38,310 nt of DNA from Pseudotabrizicola sediminis (GCF_004745575.1 NZ_RPEM01000017.1:1-38310), one strand, 5' to 3'; counted from the first letter of the stretch, positions 24,815 to 33,991 are shown. Notes: generated by a model from the sequence alone, not told the origin. Numbers and translations are program-made.

Positions 24815-25990
24815 ATGCGCGCGCTCTGCTGGCACGGCAAAGGTGATGTGCGCGTTGATACCGTTCCGGACCCGAAGATCGAGCACCCGCGCGATGCCAT
24901 CATCCGGATCACGGCCTGCGCGATCTGCGGCTCGGACCTGCACCTGTTCGACGGCTATCAGCCGACGATGGAAAGTGGCGACATTCTGGGCCACGAAAAC
25001 ATGGGGGTCGTGATCGAGCTTGGGTCCGAGGTCACGAACCTGAAGGTCGGTGACCGGGTTGTCGTGCCCTTCACCATCAGTTGCGGGCAGTGCTGGTTCT
25101 GTCAGAAGGGCCTCTTTTCGCTGTGCGACCGGACCAATCCGAATGCGGAAATGGCGATCAAGGCGATGGGGCATTCCCCGGCGGGCCTGTTTGGGTTCAG
25201 CCATATGCTGGGCGGCTACAGCGGCGGGCAGGCCGAGTATCTGCGGGTGCCGATGGCCGATGTGGGGCCGATCAAGGTGCCGGATAACCTGACCGATGAA
25301 CAGGCGCTGTTCCTGTCCGACATTTTTCCGACCGGCTATATGGCCGCCGAAAATGCGCAGATCAAGGATGGCGATACCGTCGCGGTCTGGGGCTGCGGCC
25401 CGGTGGGCCAGTTCGCTATCCGCGCCGCGCGGATGATGGGGGCTGGCCGCATGATTGCCATCGATGAGGTGCCGGAACGGCTGGCGATGGCCGAGGCGGG
25501 CGGAGCCGAGACCATCGATTTCTCGAAATGCGACGTCTATGACGAATTGATGGTCCGGACCAAGGGTCGCGGCCCGGACAGCTGCATTGATGCCGTCGGA
25601 TGCGAGGCGGCCGGGCATGGCGCGGTCGACGCCGTGATGGACAAGGCCAAAGCTGCGGTCGGGCTTGCGACAGATCGGGTGCATGTCCTGCGCGAGGCGA
25701 TCTTCAGTTGTCGCAAGGGCGGCACGATCTCGGTCCCCGGGGTTTATGTCGGCATGGGGGACAAGCTGCCGATCGGGGCCGCGATGAACAAGGGGCTGAC
25801 GTTCAAAATGGGCCAGACCCATGTGCAGGCCTACACCCAACCGCTGCTGAAGATAATCGAGGCCGGCAAGATCGACCCCAGCTTTGTGGTGACGCACACC
25901 ACCTCGCTGGAGGATGCGCCCGAAATGTACCAGAAGTTCCGCGACAAGGAGGACGGCGTGATCAAGGTTGTCCTGCGTCCGGGCGGATGA
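24815..25990 (+). CDS. Zinc-dependent alcohol dehydrogenase, formaldehyde-dehydrogenase-like
   Basis: 391 aa MDR-superfamily enzyme. Catalytic zinc ligands: C38 region [10 protein letters not shown] and GHENMG; the structural zinc site is the Cys-rich loop [15 protein letters not shown]. The NAD-binding Rossmann motif is [15 protein letters not shown], followed by acidic [10 protein letters not shown] loop with [12 protein letters not shown] and the long insert [20 protein letters not shown] are typical of the glutathione-independent formaldehyde dehydrogenase-like subgroup, often annotated from many soil bacteria near NHEJ or stress genes. The substrate is uncertain. The last codons overlap the DUF2243 gene by four bases (ATGA). 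Confidence 0.92.
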   Translation: MRALCWHGKGDVRVDTVPDPKIEHPRDAIIRITACAICGSDLHLFDGYQPTMESGDILGHENMGVVIELGSEVTNLKVGDRVVVPFTISCGQCWFCQKGLFSLCDRTNPNAEMAIKAMGHSPAGLFGFSHMLGGYSGGQAEYLRVPMADVGPIKVPDNLTDEQALFLSDIFPTGYMAAENAQIKDGDTVAVWGCGPVGQFAIRAARMMGAGRMIAIDEVPERLAMAEAGGAETIDFSKCDVYDELMVRTKGRGPDSCIDAVGCEAAGHGAVDAVMDKAKAAVGLATDRVHVLREAIFSCRKGGTISVPGVYVGMGDKLPIGAAMNKGLTFKMGQTHVQAYTQPLLKIIEAGKIDPSFVVTHTTSLEDAPEMYQKFRDKEDGVIKVVLRPGG

Positions 25991-26508
25991 CCCGCGCAGT
26001 TGTACCGCGCCCGGCGCGTGCCCGTCCTGTCCCCCCGGCGCACAGCCGGAGGTCGGTCGCTCCGGGCATTCTGCTCGGTCTGGGGCTTGGCGGGTTCTTT
26101 GATGGGATCGTTCTGCACCAGATCCTGCAATGGCATCACATGCTGAGTTGCAGCTATCCGCCCATCACGCTTGTCAATCTGCAGCTCAACACGCTGGCGG
26201 ACGGGTTGTTTCACGCGGCAGCGTATGTCTTTGTTGCGGCAGGGGTTTTCCTGTTGTGGCGACAGGCGCGCAAACCGGGGTTTACCCTGTCGGGACGGGT
26301 TTTCACCGGCAGCCTGCTGATAGGGTTCGGGATATTCAACCTGGTCGAGGGCGTGATCAACCACCACCTTCTTGGCATTCACCATGTCAACGAAACGGTG
26401 CTGCCGCATCAATGGCTTTGGTGGGATCTTGGGTTCCTCGCTTGGGGAGCGGCGATGCTAACCGGCGGGCTTTACATGCTTAAACCCCGGCAGCGGCGGG
26501 AGACCTGA
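25987..26508 (+). CDS. DUF2243 membrane protein
   Basis: 173 aa from the ATG at 25987, overlapping the dehydrogenase stop. After a basic, Pro-rich N-terminus there are four to five membrane segments with conserved His: [17 protein letters not shown] near 42-58, [39 protein letters not shown] and a last helix before [10 protein letters not shown]. The His clusters at helix ends ([19 protein letters not shown]) look like metal or heme ligands, but no function is known to me. Overlap with the dehydrogenase suggests coupled expression. A strong terminator follows. Confidence 0.85.
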   Translation: MTRAVVPRPARARPVPPAHSRRSVAPGILLGLGLGGFFDGIVLHQILQWHHMLSCSYPPITLVNLQLNTLADGLFHAAAYVFVAAGVFLLWRQARKPGFTLSGRVFTGSLLIGFGIFNLVEGVINHHLLGIHHVNETVLPHQWLWWDLGFLAWGAAMLTGGLYMLKPRQRRET

Positions 26509-26521
26509 GCGGATAGAGCAG

Positions 26522-26555
26522 GAAGGCGCACTTGCATGCGCCTTCCCGTTTCTTC
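26522..26555 (+). terminator. Rho-independent terminator after the DUF2243 gene
   Basis: Perfect ten-base stem GGAAGGCGCA/TGCGCCTTCC with a six-base loop (CTTGCA), followed by CGTTTCTT. It starts 13 bases after the DUF2243 stop and also overlaps the 3' end of the convergent small gene, so it may serve both directions. Confidence 0.85.
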
Positions 26556-26894
26556 ACATGTCTTTGGTTGCGGCGCAGATTTCTTCCATCTGCTCCATGG
26601 TCACGTTCAGCGGTGCGGTCGCGTTTGCGGAGGTCGCGGCGGTGGCCGGTTCTGCGGTTCCCGTCGCAGCGGTCGTGTCGGTGGCGATGCTCGTCGTTGT
26701 GCTGCCGTCTGCCGTTGCGGTGGTGCCAGCGGTGGTGTATCTGGTTGCCTCGGCGGTCCCGGCCGCGCTGTCAGACTGCTCCTTGTAGGACATGCAATCA
26801 CGCTGGGCATGGCCTTGTCTTCTTCCGACAGCGTCGCCCATTGCGTCGTCAGTTCTGCGGACGGACGGACAGTGGTGCCCGCTTCGCCAAACAT
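26554..26894 (-). pseudogene. Small Ala/Thr-rich protein gene, frameshifted
   Basis: From the ATG at 26894, with a strong GGGAGG ribosome site, the frame reads MFGEAGTTVRPSAELTTQWA then TLSEEDKAM. It then runs into unrelated Pro/Arg-rich sequence. The adjacent frame continues the sense with QRDCMSYKEQSD and a low-complexity Ala/Thr/Ser tail to MEQMEEICAATKDM. The break is in the CCATGCCCAGC stretch near 26808-26818; removing two bases or adding one restores a single protein of about 112 residues. I know no function. Either a recent pseudogene or a sequence error. Confidence 0.55.
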
Positions 26895-26934
26895 TGCGGA
26901 GCCTCCCTAATCATCAAATTTAGTGACAAGGGAT

Positions 26935-27879
26935 CTATTTCCGAGTGAGCTTATTGTTTTCAACTGCAGCGACACGAAGTTTGTGTACAAAAACTTCGGC
27001 TACCTTCGTCAACATTGTGTCGCGACGTGTCAGAATGCCAAAACCGGGCACTGTCGTTTCCACTATCGCCGGAAGCCGCGCTATCAGGCCTGCCAAGAGA
27101 TGATCGCGCACGACTGACACTGGTAGAAGGCTGATCGCATCACTGGTTTGGATGAGATGGAGGATTGCAAACAGTGACACAGATTCAACGTGGTTTTTCG
27201 GCGTCGTAAGGCCGGCATCGGCAAATGTCTTGTCGAGGATCTGGCGGGTGGGTGTCGTCACAGGCTGCAAGATCCAGGGAAGGTCATGAAGGACATCAAG
27301 TAGGAGTGGTGTGACCGTTCCGGATAGTGGATGATCGCGCCGCACGACATAGGCGAGGGGCTCTTCACTCAGATGCTCAAAGTTGAAGAGGGCTTGCTGT
27401 CGGGTAGCGCTGAATCGCCCGACAGCGATATCGATTTCACCTGTTTCCAACATATCCAAGATGTTGTCGCTCGTTTCTCCCAGCATTCGGATAGTGAGCA
27501 AGGGTCTTTCCGCTTTCATTTCCGCGACGACTTTGGCAACGAGGTCCGGTGCTGCGCCCATGATTGCGCCGATAACCAGCATCCCATGACCACCCGCCAG
27601 CATCGTTTCGAATTCGGCTGAGAACCGCTCGATCCTGTTCAGGATTTCTTCGGCAAAACGCGCCACTTCCACGCCAATATCCGTGGGTGCCATCCCTCTT
27701 GTCTCTCGATGGAAAAGCTCTGCACCCATAATCGTCTCAATGTCTTTGAGAAGCTTGGAAGCGGTTGATTGCGTCATGTTGAGCACTGCAGCGGCACGGT
27801 GCATGTTTCGCTGTTCATTCAGCGCCCTGATTAGTGAGAAGTGCCGCAGTCGCAGTCGGGCCACCAGTGCGCGCGTCAT
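26935..27879 (-). CDS. LysR-family transcriptional regulator of the sugar-acid cluster
   Basis: 314 aa. The N-terminal winged helix-turn-helix (about 10-70) reads RHFSLIRALNEQRNMHRAAA then VLNMTQSTASKLLKDIE, and the effector domain follows (about 95-300) with GAIMGAAPDLV and the subdomain YVVRRDHPLSG. It lies divergent from the dehydratase and TRAP genes with a 166-base gap holding an inverted repeat, the usual arrangement for a LysR activator that senses a pathway intermediate. The closest kin are probably GbpR/CbbR-like sugar regulators. The ligand is not determined; a sugar acid or its breakdown product is likely. Confidence 0.93.
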   Translation of the reverse strand: MTRALVARLRLRHFSLIRALNEQRNMHRAAAVLNMTQSTASKLLKDIETIMGAELFHRETRGMAPTDIGVEVARFAEEILNRIERFSAEFETMLAGGHGMLVIGAIMGAAPDLVAKVVAEMKAERPLLTIRMLGETSDNILDMLETGEIDIAVGRFSATRQQALFNFEHLSEEPLAYVVRRDHPLSGTVTPLLLDVLHDLPWILQPVTTPTRQILDKTFADAGLTTPKNHVESVSLFAILHLIQTSDAISLLPVSVVRDHLLAGLIARLPAIVETTVPGFGILTRRDTMLTKVAEVFVHKLRVAAVENNKLTRK

Positions 27880-27898
27880 GAATGCCTCTCCCGATCGT

Positions 27899-27922
27899 AT
27901 TTTGCGATCAGATCAGCAAAAT
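27899..27922. promoter_or_regulatory. Inverted repeat, candidate LysR operator
   Basis: ATTTTGC-N10-GCAAAAT, a perfect seven-base inverted repeat, 20 bases upstream of the LysR ATG and about 125 bases from the dehydratase start. Size and location suit a LysR autoregulatory and activation site. Confidence 0.5.
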
Positions 27923-28045
27923 TCTTCATTAGTCAAGCATCACTCTTGTTCGTAATCTGCTCAGAGATCAGGCAGAGGAGGGCCGGATCGTTCGATGTGC
28001 ATGTGTTGGCGCATCGGGACGCCCGCTCTCCTTTAGAGAAGGAGA

Positions 28046-29230
28046 ATGTGTGTGGCAGTTCCAATCATTAAACATGTGCGCGCTTTTACGGTGCGGGGCG
28101 GCGGAGCCGATTATCATGATCAGGGGCGCGATCACTGGATTGACGACAATATCTCAACGCCCATGTCAAAATATCCGGCTTATCGTGAAAGCCGCCAGAG
28201 TTTTGGCATCAACGTGCTTGGCACCCTTGTGGTCGAGATCGAAACCGACACCGGGGTGACCGGCTTTGCTGTCACGACAGGTGGCGAGATTGGTGCCTTC
28301 ATCGTTGAAAAGCATCTTGCGCGGTTTTGCGAGGGGCGTCCGGTGACCGACATCGAAATCATGTGGGATCAGATGTTTAACGGTACGCTCTATTACGGAC
28401 GGCGCGGCATTGTTCTCAACGCGATCTCCGGCGTTGACCTTGCGCTCTGGGACCTGCTCGGACAGGTGCGGCAGGAACCCGTCTACGCGATGATCGGCGG
28501 TCCAGTGCGGGATGAGCTTCAGTTCTATGCGACCGGCGCTCGCCCTGACCTTGCAAAGGATATGGGCTTCATCGGAGGCAAGATGGCCGTTCAGCACGGC
28601 CCTGCACAAGGCAAAGACGGCATGGTGGCCGAACTCACCCGACTTGAGAAAATGCGAAACGCGGTGGGCGAAGACTTCTGGCTCATGTTTGATTGCTGGA
28701 TGAGCTTGGATGTGAACTATGCCACCAAGCTGGCGACAGCTGCACATGACTATGGCCTGAAGTGGATCGAAGAGGCTCTGCCGCCTGACGATTATTGGGG
28801 CTATGCTGAACTGCGCCGCAATGTGCCACGCGGGATGATGGTAACAACAGGCGAGCACGAGGCAACGCGCTGGGGCTTCCGTCTCCTTCTGGAGATGGAA
28901 TGTTGCGACATTCTGCAGCCTGATGTGGGGTGGTGCGGTGGCTTGACGGAATTGCTCAAGATATCGGCTCTGGCCGATGCGCATAACAAGATGGTCGTGC
29001 CGCATGGCTCGAGTGTTTACAGCTATCATTTCGTCATCACGCGCCACAACAGCCCGTTCAGCGAGTTCCTGATGATGGCACCGAAGGCCGACGAAGTCGT
29101 GCCGATGTTTTCGCCCATGCTGCTGGATGAGCCGATTCCGGTGAATGGCCGCATGAAGGTGCCTGATCGCCCCGGTTTTGGGGTCCGGCTCTCGCCCGAC
29201 CTTGATCTCAACCGACCATACGACCACTAA
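28046..29230 (+). CDS. rhmD: L-rhamnonate dehydratase-like enzyme (enolase superfamily)
   Basis: 394 aa, mandelate racemase/enolase superfamily. Very close to RhmD throughout: [72 protein letters not shown]-type [25 protein letters not shown]. Predicted magnesium ligands are D216, E242 and E270, and catalytic His is H320. It removes water from L-rhamnonate (or a stereochemically related 6-deoxy aldonate such as L-lyxonate or L-mannonate) to give the 2-keto-3-deoxy acid. ATG at 28046 is close to AAGGAG (28039-28044); GTG at 28052, seven bases away, is a better-spaced start. First gene of the catabolic operon. Confidence 0.9.
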   Translation: MCVAVPIIKHVRAFTVRGGGADYHDQGRDHWIDDNISTPMSKYPAYRESRQSFGINVLGTLVVEIETDTGVTGFAVTTGGEIGAFIVEKHLARFCEGRPVTDIEIMWDQMFNGTLYYGRRGIVLNAISGVDLALWDLLGQVRQEPVYAMIGGPVRDELQFYATGARPDLAKDMGFIGGKMAVQHGPAQGKDGMVAELTRLEKMRNAVGEDFWLMFDCWMSLDVNYATKLATAAHDYGLKWIEEALPPDDYWGYAELRRNVPRGMMVTTGEHEATRWGFRLLLEMECCDILQPDVGWCGGLTELLKISALADAHNKMVVPHGSSVYSYHFVITRHNSPFSEFLMMAPKADEVVPMFSPMLLDEPIPVNGRMKVPDRPGFGVRLSPDLDLNRPYDH

Positions 29231-29253
29231 AAAGTAATCCTAGGGAGGAAACC

Positions 29254-30261
29254 ATGGAACATTTTATCAATAATCCCCTGACCCGGCGCGGACTGGCCAT
29301 GCTGAGCGTTGCACTGCTAGGAAGCGCAGCGTTTATCAGTCCGGCAACTGCACAACAGACCATTCGACTGGCGCATCACTTGCCCACGGATAGTGAGCAG
29401 CACATTGCAGCGGAGCGTTTCGCCGAACTTGTGCAGGATCGCAGCGCAGGCGCCTTGAAGGTACAGATTTTGCCTGCAGGACAAATGGGCGGCCAACGTG
29501 AACTCATCGAATCTGTTCAGCTTGGCACATTGGAAATGGCTTATGGCGAGTCCGGACTTTATGCCAATTACGTGCCCGCTTTCGGCATCCTCACACTGCC
29601 TTACCTGTATCGGGATCCTGCCCATTGGGCGTCGGTGGTGACGGGCGAGATTGGAACGGGATTAGCGGAAGAGCTTGCTAACTCGGCGGATCTGCGGGTC
29701 CTGAACTGGATTCAGGCGGGATATCGGGACACCTACACAACCGAGGCACCCATACTGTCACCCGCCGATTTTCAGGGACTGCGGATCAGGGTGCCTGAAT
29801 CGCCCGTCTTTGTGGAAACTTTTGCCGCGCTCGGGGCTCAGCCGACACCTATCCCTGGACCCGAGATCTATACAGCTATGCAGGCTGGAGTAGTCGCCGC
29901 GATGGAGGGGACGCCAGAGTTTGCTTACGGCCAGCGGATCTACGAAGTTGCAGGCCACCTGTCGATGACGCGGCATATCTTCTTTGATGGCAGCTTTGTC
30001 ACGAGCGACACATTCCTCAACGGCCTCTCCGACGATTACCGCACGATAATCACCGAAGCTGCTGAAGAAGTGGCTGCCTTGCAGCGCGAAGAATGGGCAG
30101 ACCGTGAAAGCGGTTGGCTCGATCTGATGCGCGAAGGCGGGATCGAAGTTCACGAGGTCGATCAGGAGCCCTTCCGCGAAGCTCTGGCTCCGCTGCGAGA
30201 TCTATTCGCAGAGCGTGCGGGCGCAGCGGACACGCTTCAAGCCATCTACGAAGCGCAATAA
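29254..30261 (+). CDS. TRAP transporter substrate-binding protein (DctP family)
   Basis: 335 aa with a strong GGGAGG before the ATG. Signal peptide to about residue 34 (LAMLSVALLGSAAFISPATAQ). DctP fold motifs follow: IRLAHHLPTDSEQHIAAERF, VQILPAGQMGGQRELIESVQ, and the region WIQAGYRDTYT with R at the substrate carboxylate clamp (LRIRVPESPVF). TRAP binding proteins take carboxylic acids, in line with a sugar-acid substrate. Placed right after the dehydratase gene and before the two membrane subunits. Confidence 0.95.
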   Translation: MEHFINNPLTRRGLAMLSVALLGSAAFISPATAQQTIRLAHHLPTDSEQHIAAERFAELVQDRSAGALKVQILPAGQMGGQRELIESVQLGTLEMAYGESGLYANYVPAFGILTLPYLYRDPAHWASVVTGEIGTGLAEELANSADLRVLNWIQAGYRDTYTTEAPILSPADFQGLRIRVPESPVFVETFAALGAQPTPIPGPEIYTAMQAGVVAAMEGTPEFAYGQRIYEVAGHLSMTRHIFFDGSFVTSDTFLNGLSDDYRTIITEAAEEVAALQREEWADRESGWLDLMREGGIEVHEVDQEPFREALAPLRDLFAERAGAADTLQAIYEAQ

Positions 30262-30281
30262 AACCATAAGGGGGCGACGAC

Positions 30282-30779
30282 ATGCGTAAATTGGCCGATA
30301 TCGTGATGAGGGTGCTTGCCGCTGTTCTCGTGGTCATTTTCAGCGTCATGATGGTATTGGTATTCGCGCAGGTCGTCGTGCGCTTCATCCCTGGGTACAG
30401 TCTATTCTGGACTGAAGAAGTGGTGCGGACCCTTCTCGTCTGGAGCGTCATGATCGGCGTTCCGGTCGTCCTTTATAGGAGACAAGAGATTCTTGTAGAT
30501 CTCTTTGCCTATTCTCCACAGATATCCCCTTGGCGGTTTCAACTGGCCTCGGTCATGTCGGTAATCTTCTTAGCTGTGCTGTGGTGGTATGGCTGGAGTT
30601 TTACTAGCCGATCAGCCGGTTCCATGTCCCCGACACTCGGCATGTCCCGCGCCTGGATATATGCCGCCATTCCGATCGGGGCTTTCCTCGGATGTATAGC
30701 GTTGGTGGTCCGCCCCTCGGTTCACAAAAACATTGCAGCCGACGACGGCTCCATCGACTTACAAACCGGAAAAAAATGA
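30282..30779 (+). CDS. TRAP transporter small permease (DctQ family)
   Basis: 165 aa, four predicted membrane helices (about 12-35, 45-65, 88-108, 126-146). DctQ signature features are the R at the end of helix 1 and the W-x-E-E pair in FWTEEVVRTLLVWSVMIGVP. It pairs with the large permease DctM, whose ATG begins one base after this gene's TGA. GGGGGCGA provides the ribosome site. Confidence 0.93.
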   Translation: MRKLADIVMRVLAAVLVVIFSVMMVLVFAQVVVRFIPGYSLFWTEEVVRTLLVWSVMIGVPVVLYRRQEILVDLFAYSPQISPWRFQLASVMSVIFLAVLWWYGWSFTSRSAGSMSPTLGMSRAWIYAAIPIGAFLGCIALVVRPSVHKNIAADDGSIDLQTGKK

Positions 30780-30780
30780 T

Positions 30781-32067
30781 ATGACCATTGCCATACTTTT
30801 CGGCCTGTTTGCCATTTTGCTGCTGCTAGGTGTGCCGATTGCCTTCTCGATGGGGCTCAGCGCTGTGGTTGTTTTGGCGTGGGGGGGTGACGTGCCGCTT
30901 CTGATTCTGCCGCAAAGGTTTTTTTCATCGCTCGATAGTTTTCCCCTCATGGCGATCCCGCTGTTTATTCTCGCTGGCAACCTCATGAATGTGAGCGGCA
31001 TTACCGAAGCTATCGTGCGCTTTGCCAAGTCCCTGATTGGGCACGTGCGTGGCGGCTTGGGTCAGGTCAATATTCTGACGTCAGTTCTCTTTTCGGGAAT
31101 TTCAGGTTCTGCAGCGGCTGACGTGTCTGCTGTCGGCTCAATGATGCTTCCTGCGATGAAACGCGAAGGCTATAAGCCTGAATGGTCGGTCGTAATCACG
31201 GCCACTTCCGCGATCCTTGGACCTATTATTCCCCCGAGCCTGCTTATGGTGCTTTATGGTGCTATGACCGGACTGTCGATAGGCACTCTCTTCCTTGCCG
31301 GTATATTGCCAGGTCTCGTCATCGCGGCGCTTCTCATGGCTTATACCTGGTATCGTGCCGATGATATCGGCGCTGTCCGACATCCGCGCGCACCGCGTAG
31401 TGAGGTTTGGTCAAGCTTCAAAACGGCTGTTCCTGCGTTGATCATGCCATTACTGATCATCGGAGGTATTCAGTCCGGGTTTTTCACCGCAACCGAAGCT
31501 GGAATACTCGCGGTGGTCTACGGCCTGCTTTATGGAGCGGTTTCACGGCAGCTCCATGTCGGAAATACGATCGGTTTCATCCGCGACGCGGCCATATCGA
31601 CATCCTCTATCCTGATCATTCTTGGCGGTGCCGCTCTGTTCAGCTGGATCATCGCCCGCGAAGGTTTTCCTGCGCAGCTTGCTTCGGGTCTCGGAAATCT
31701 AACGGAAAACCGACATCTCGCGCTATTGCTGATCGTTGTGGCTCTCCTGTGTCTAGGCATGTTCATTGAGACCATTTCGGCCCTGATACTGGTGACCCCG
31801 ATACTGGCCCCAATAGGGATGGTTTACGGGATCGACCCAATCCATTTCGCGATGGTTACCGTGATCTCAGTTCTACTTGGTTCGATCACACCGCCTGTGG
31901 CCATTATAGTCTTGCTGGCCTGCAAGATCGGCGAGGTGGACTACGCCAAGGTTATGCGACCACTTTTCCCTTACTTCGCAATCATCCTGCTGGGCCTGCT
32001 GATCATCATGTTCGTGCCGTCTGTGACGCTATTCGTGCCGCGCATGTTCGGCGGTTACGGACAATAA
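30781..32067 (+). CDS. TRAP transporter large permease (DctM family)
   Basis: 428 aa from the ATG at 30781; the frame is open to 30733 but inside dctQ. About 12 membrane segments with conserved DctM stretches: AIPLFILAGNLMNVSGIT, SGISGSAAADVSAVGSMM, ILGPIIPPSLLMVLYG and GSITPPVAIIVLLACKIG. It uses the sodium gradient to bring in the acid delivered by DctP. The three TRAP genes sit between the dehydratase and the later pathway enzymes. Confidence 0.95.
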   Translation: MTIAILFGLFAILLLLGVPIAFSMGLSAVVVLAWGGDVPLLILPQRFFSSLDSFPLMAIPLFILAGNLMNVSGITEAIVRFAKSLIGHVRGGLGQVNILTSVLFSGISGSAAADVSAVGSMMLPAMKREGYKPEWSVVITATSAILGPIIPPSLLMVLYGAMTGLSIGTLFLAGILPGLVIAALLMAYTWYRADDIGAVRHPRAPRSEVWSSFKTAVPALIMPLLIIGGIQSGFFTATEAGILAVVYGLLYGAVSRQLHVGNTIGFIRDAAISTSSILIILGGAALFSWIIAREGFPAQLASGLGNLTENRHLALLLIVVALLCLGMFIETISALILVTPILAPIGMVYGIDPIHFAMVTVISVLLGSITPPVAIIVLLACKIGEVDYAKVMRPLFPYFAIILLGLLIIMFVPSVTLFVPRMFGGYGQ

Positions 32068-32093
32068 GACTTCATCAACATCGGAGCTTCATC

Positions 32094-32840
32094 ATGAATA
32101 CCATTGATCTTAACGGACGTACTGCAGTCGTTACCGGAGGCGCACAGGGGATTGGGCTTGCAGTCGCGCATCGGCTCATTGCCAGCGGTGCGCGAGTGTC
32201 GATCTGGGACCGAGACGAGGTCGAAGGGAACGTCGCACTCGGAGATCTGGGAGAAAATGCCGAATACCGTATGGTTGATCAGGTCGACGAAGAGGCAGTT
32301 GTCGCGACCTGTGCCGCGACAGAGGCAGAGTTCGGGCCTATCGACATCCTCGTTGCCAACGCCGGTATTGCCGGATCGAACGGACCGGTCGTAGACTACG
32401 ACCCAATAGAGTGGCGGCGCATCATTGATGTGAACTTGAATGGGGTCTTTTATCTCAACAAGGCAATCGCCAAAGGGATGATCGGACGCGGCTACGGGCG
32501 CATCGTGAATGTCGCCTCAATCGCGGGCAAAGAGGGCAATCCGAATGCCGCCGCCTACTCCGCCTCCAAGGCCGGAGTTATCGCTCTGACAAAGTCGCTC
32601 GGAAAGGAAACTGCCGGCGCCAATATTGCGGTCAATTGTGTGACACCAGCTGCGGCGCGGACCCGCATCTTTGACCAGATGGCACAGACGCATATCGACT
32701 ATATGCTGTCGAAAATCCCGCGGGGCCGTTTCCTCGAAGTCGATGAGGCCGCGAGCATGATCACATGGCTGGTCAGCGCTGAAAATTCATTCACCACCGG
32801 TTCGGTCTTCGACCTTTCGGGTGGGCGGGCAACTTACTGA
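32094..32840 (+). CDS. SDR-family dehydrogenase, likely 2-keto-3-deoxy-rhamnonate 4-dehydrogenase
   Basis: 248 aa classical short-chain dehydrogenase. Cofactor motif TGGAQGIG (14-21), D39 after the second strand (IWDRD) favouring NAD(+), NAG (89-91), and catalytic S142, Y155 and K159 in the YSASKAG site. In the diketo-hydrolase branch of L-rhamnose breakdown, an SDR of this type oxidises the C4 hydroxyl of L-2-keto-3-deoxyrhamnonate to the 2,4-diketo acid. Its place between the dehydratase and the FAH-type hydrolase supports that, but substrate is inferred from context only. Confidence 0.85.
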   Translation: MNTIDLNGRTAVVTGGAQGIGLAVAHRLIASGARVSIWDRDEVEGNVALGDLGENAEYRMVDQVDEEAVVATCAATEAEFGPIDILVANAGIAGSNGPVVDYDPIEWRRIIDVNLNGVFYLNKAIAKGMIGRGYGRIVNVASIAGKEGNPNAAAYSASKAGVIALTKSLGKETAGANIAVNCVTPAAARTRIFDQMAQTHIDYMLSKIPRGRFLEVDEAASMITWLVSAENSFTTGSVFDLSGGRATY

Positions 32841-32850
32841 AGGAAAAACC

Positions 32851-33705
32851 ATGAAACTCCTAAGAATTGGTGATGCGGGTGCGGAAAAGCCTGCGCTTTT
32901 GGAGGACGACGGCACGCTGCGCGATCTGAGTGGGCTGGTGGAAGACATTGCTGGTGATGTGCTGACACCGGAAGGGCTGTCGATCATTGCCAAAGCTGAC
33001 AAAGCGGCGCTGCCCGTGCTACCTGAAGGACGGATTGGCCCTTGTGTGGGTCGGGTCGGCAAGTTCATCTGTATTGGGCTCAATTATGCGGACCATGCAG
33101 CCGAATCTAATCTGCCTGTTCCCAAAGAACCAGTCATATTCCTCAAGGCGACAAGTTCGATCTGTGGACCGAATGACGACGTTCTCGTGCCGGTCGGCTC
33201 CGAAAAGACCGACTGGGAAGTTGAGCTTGGCGTCGTGATCGGAAGGCCAGGCAAAAACATCACCGAAGCCGATGCAATGGATCACATCGCAGGATATTGC
33301 GTCGTCAATGACGTTAGTGAACGCGGATTTCAGATCGAACGTGGTGGCCAGTGGACCAAGGGCAAGGGTTGCGACACGTTCGGACCGATTGGGCCATGGC
33401 TCGTTACTGCAGATGATGTGAATGATCCTCAGGATCTGTCGCTTTGGCTAGAGGTGGATGGCCGCCGCTATCAGGATGGCTCCACACGGACAATGGTGTT
33501 CGGTGTTGCGCATATTGTGCATTACGTCAGCCAATTTATGAGCCTGCAGCCAGGTGATGTCATCACGACAGGCACACCTCCCGGCGTAGGCATGGGGCAG
33601 AAACCGCCGCGGTATCTGCACGGCGGCGAGACTGTCAGACTCGGTGTCGAAGGCCTTGGCGAGCAGAAACAATATATACGTAACAGTGGTTCTGTTGATG
33701 GGTAA
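32851..33705 (+). CDS. FAH-family hydrolase, likely 2,4-diketo-3-deoxy-rhamnonate hydrolase
   Basis: 284 aa from the ATG at 32851 (GAAGGA upstream); the frame is open to 32821 inside the SDR gene. The fumarylacetoacetate hydrolase fold has GLNYADHAAE, the metal ligands E123 and E125 in DWEVELGVVIG and D154 in VNDVSERGFQ, then TGTPPGVGMG. In the diketo-hydrolase pathway the family member (LRA6 type) splits 2,4-diketo-3-deoxy-L-rhamnonate to pyruvate and L-lactate. As last gene of the cluster it would complete breakdown of the imported acid. Substrate inferred from context. Confidence 0.9.
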   Translation: MKLLRIGDAGAEKPALLEDDGTLRDLSGLVEDIAGDVLTPEGLSIIAKADKAALPVLPEGRIGPCVGRVGKFICIGLNYADHAAESNLPVPKEPVIFLKATSSICGPNDDVLVPVGSEKTDWEVELGVVIGRPGKNITEADAMDHIAGYCVVNDVSERGFQIERGGQWTKGKGCDTFGPIGPWLVTADDVNDPQDLSLWLEVDGRRYQDGSTRTMVFGVAHIVHYVSQFMSLQPGDVITTGTPPGVGMGQKPPRYLHGGETVRLGVEGLGEQKQYIRNSGSVDG

Positions 33706-33991
33706 GCGTTAAGGGTACCCCGTGGGTTAATGGCGTCTGGGAGATGGGATAGACCTTGGGCGTTGATCTGTGCCGAGGCTCTATGTCGATGACCAGTCCT
33801 ACGCATAGAGGCCAACGCAGACATCGGCGATCCTGCGCTCAGGTCAGGGGGAGAGACCAATCTGTGAGACAATGAGGAGAGTACCGCAATGTGTGGGGCA
33901 ATTATGCGTTACTCTCCTGCGCTGCCCTTTGGCCCACTTTTACTCTGCCGTTGACAGGTGGGGTCAAACCCCGCGCCGAAACGCTACGCCT
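33706..33991. other. 286-base gap after the sugar-acid operon
   Basis: No gene is recognised. It holds GGGTACCCC (33714-33722) and the 44-base inverted repeat listed separately. Start of the fragment-rich zone. Confidence 0.4.
33875..33918. repeat. Inverted repeat AGGAGAGTA ... TACTCTCCT
   Basis: Nine-base perfect arms (33875-33883 and 33910-33918) with a 26-base loop, in which CGCAAT and ATTATGCG extend the pairing imperfectly. No T-run follows, so it is not a typical terminator; it could be an insertion-element end or a protein site. Confidence 0.5.

Noticed and set aside
24785-25897. 370-codon minus-strand frame opposite the alcohol dehydrogenase
   Set aside because: Composition (His, Arg, Asp) is that of an antisense shadow; the plus-strand enzyme has all zinc and NAD motifs.
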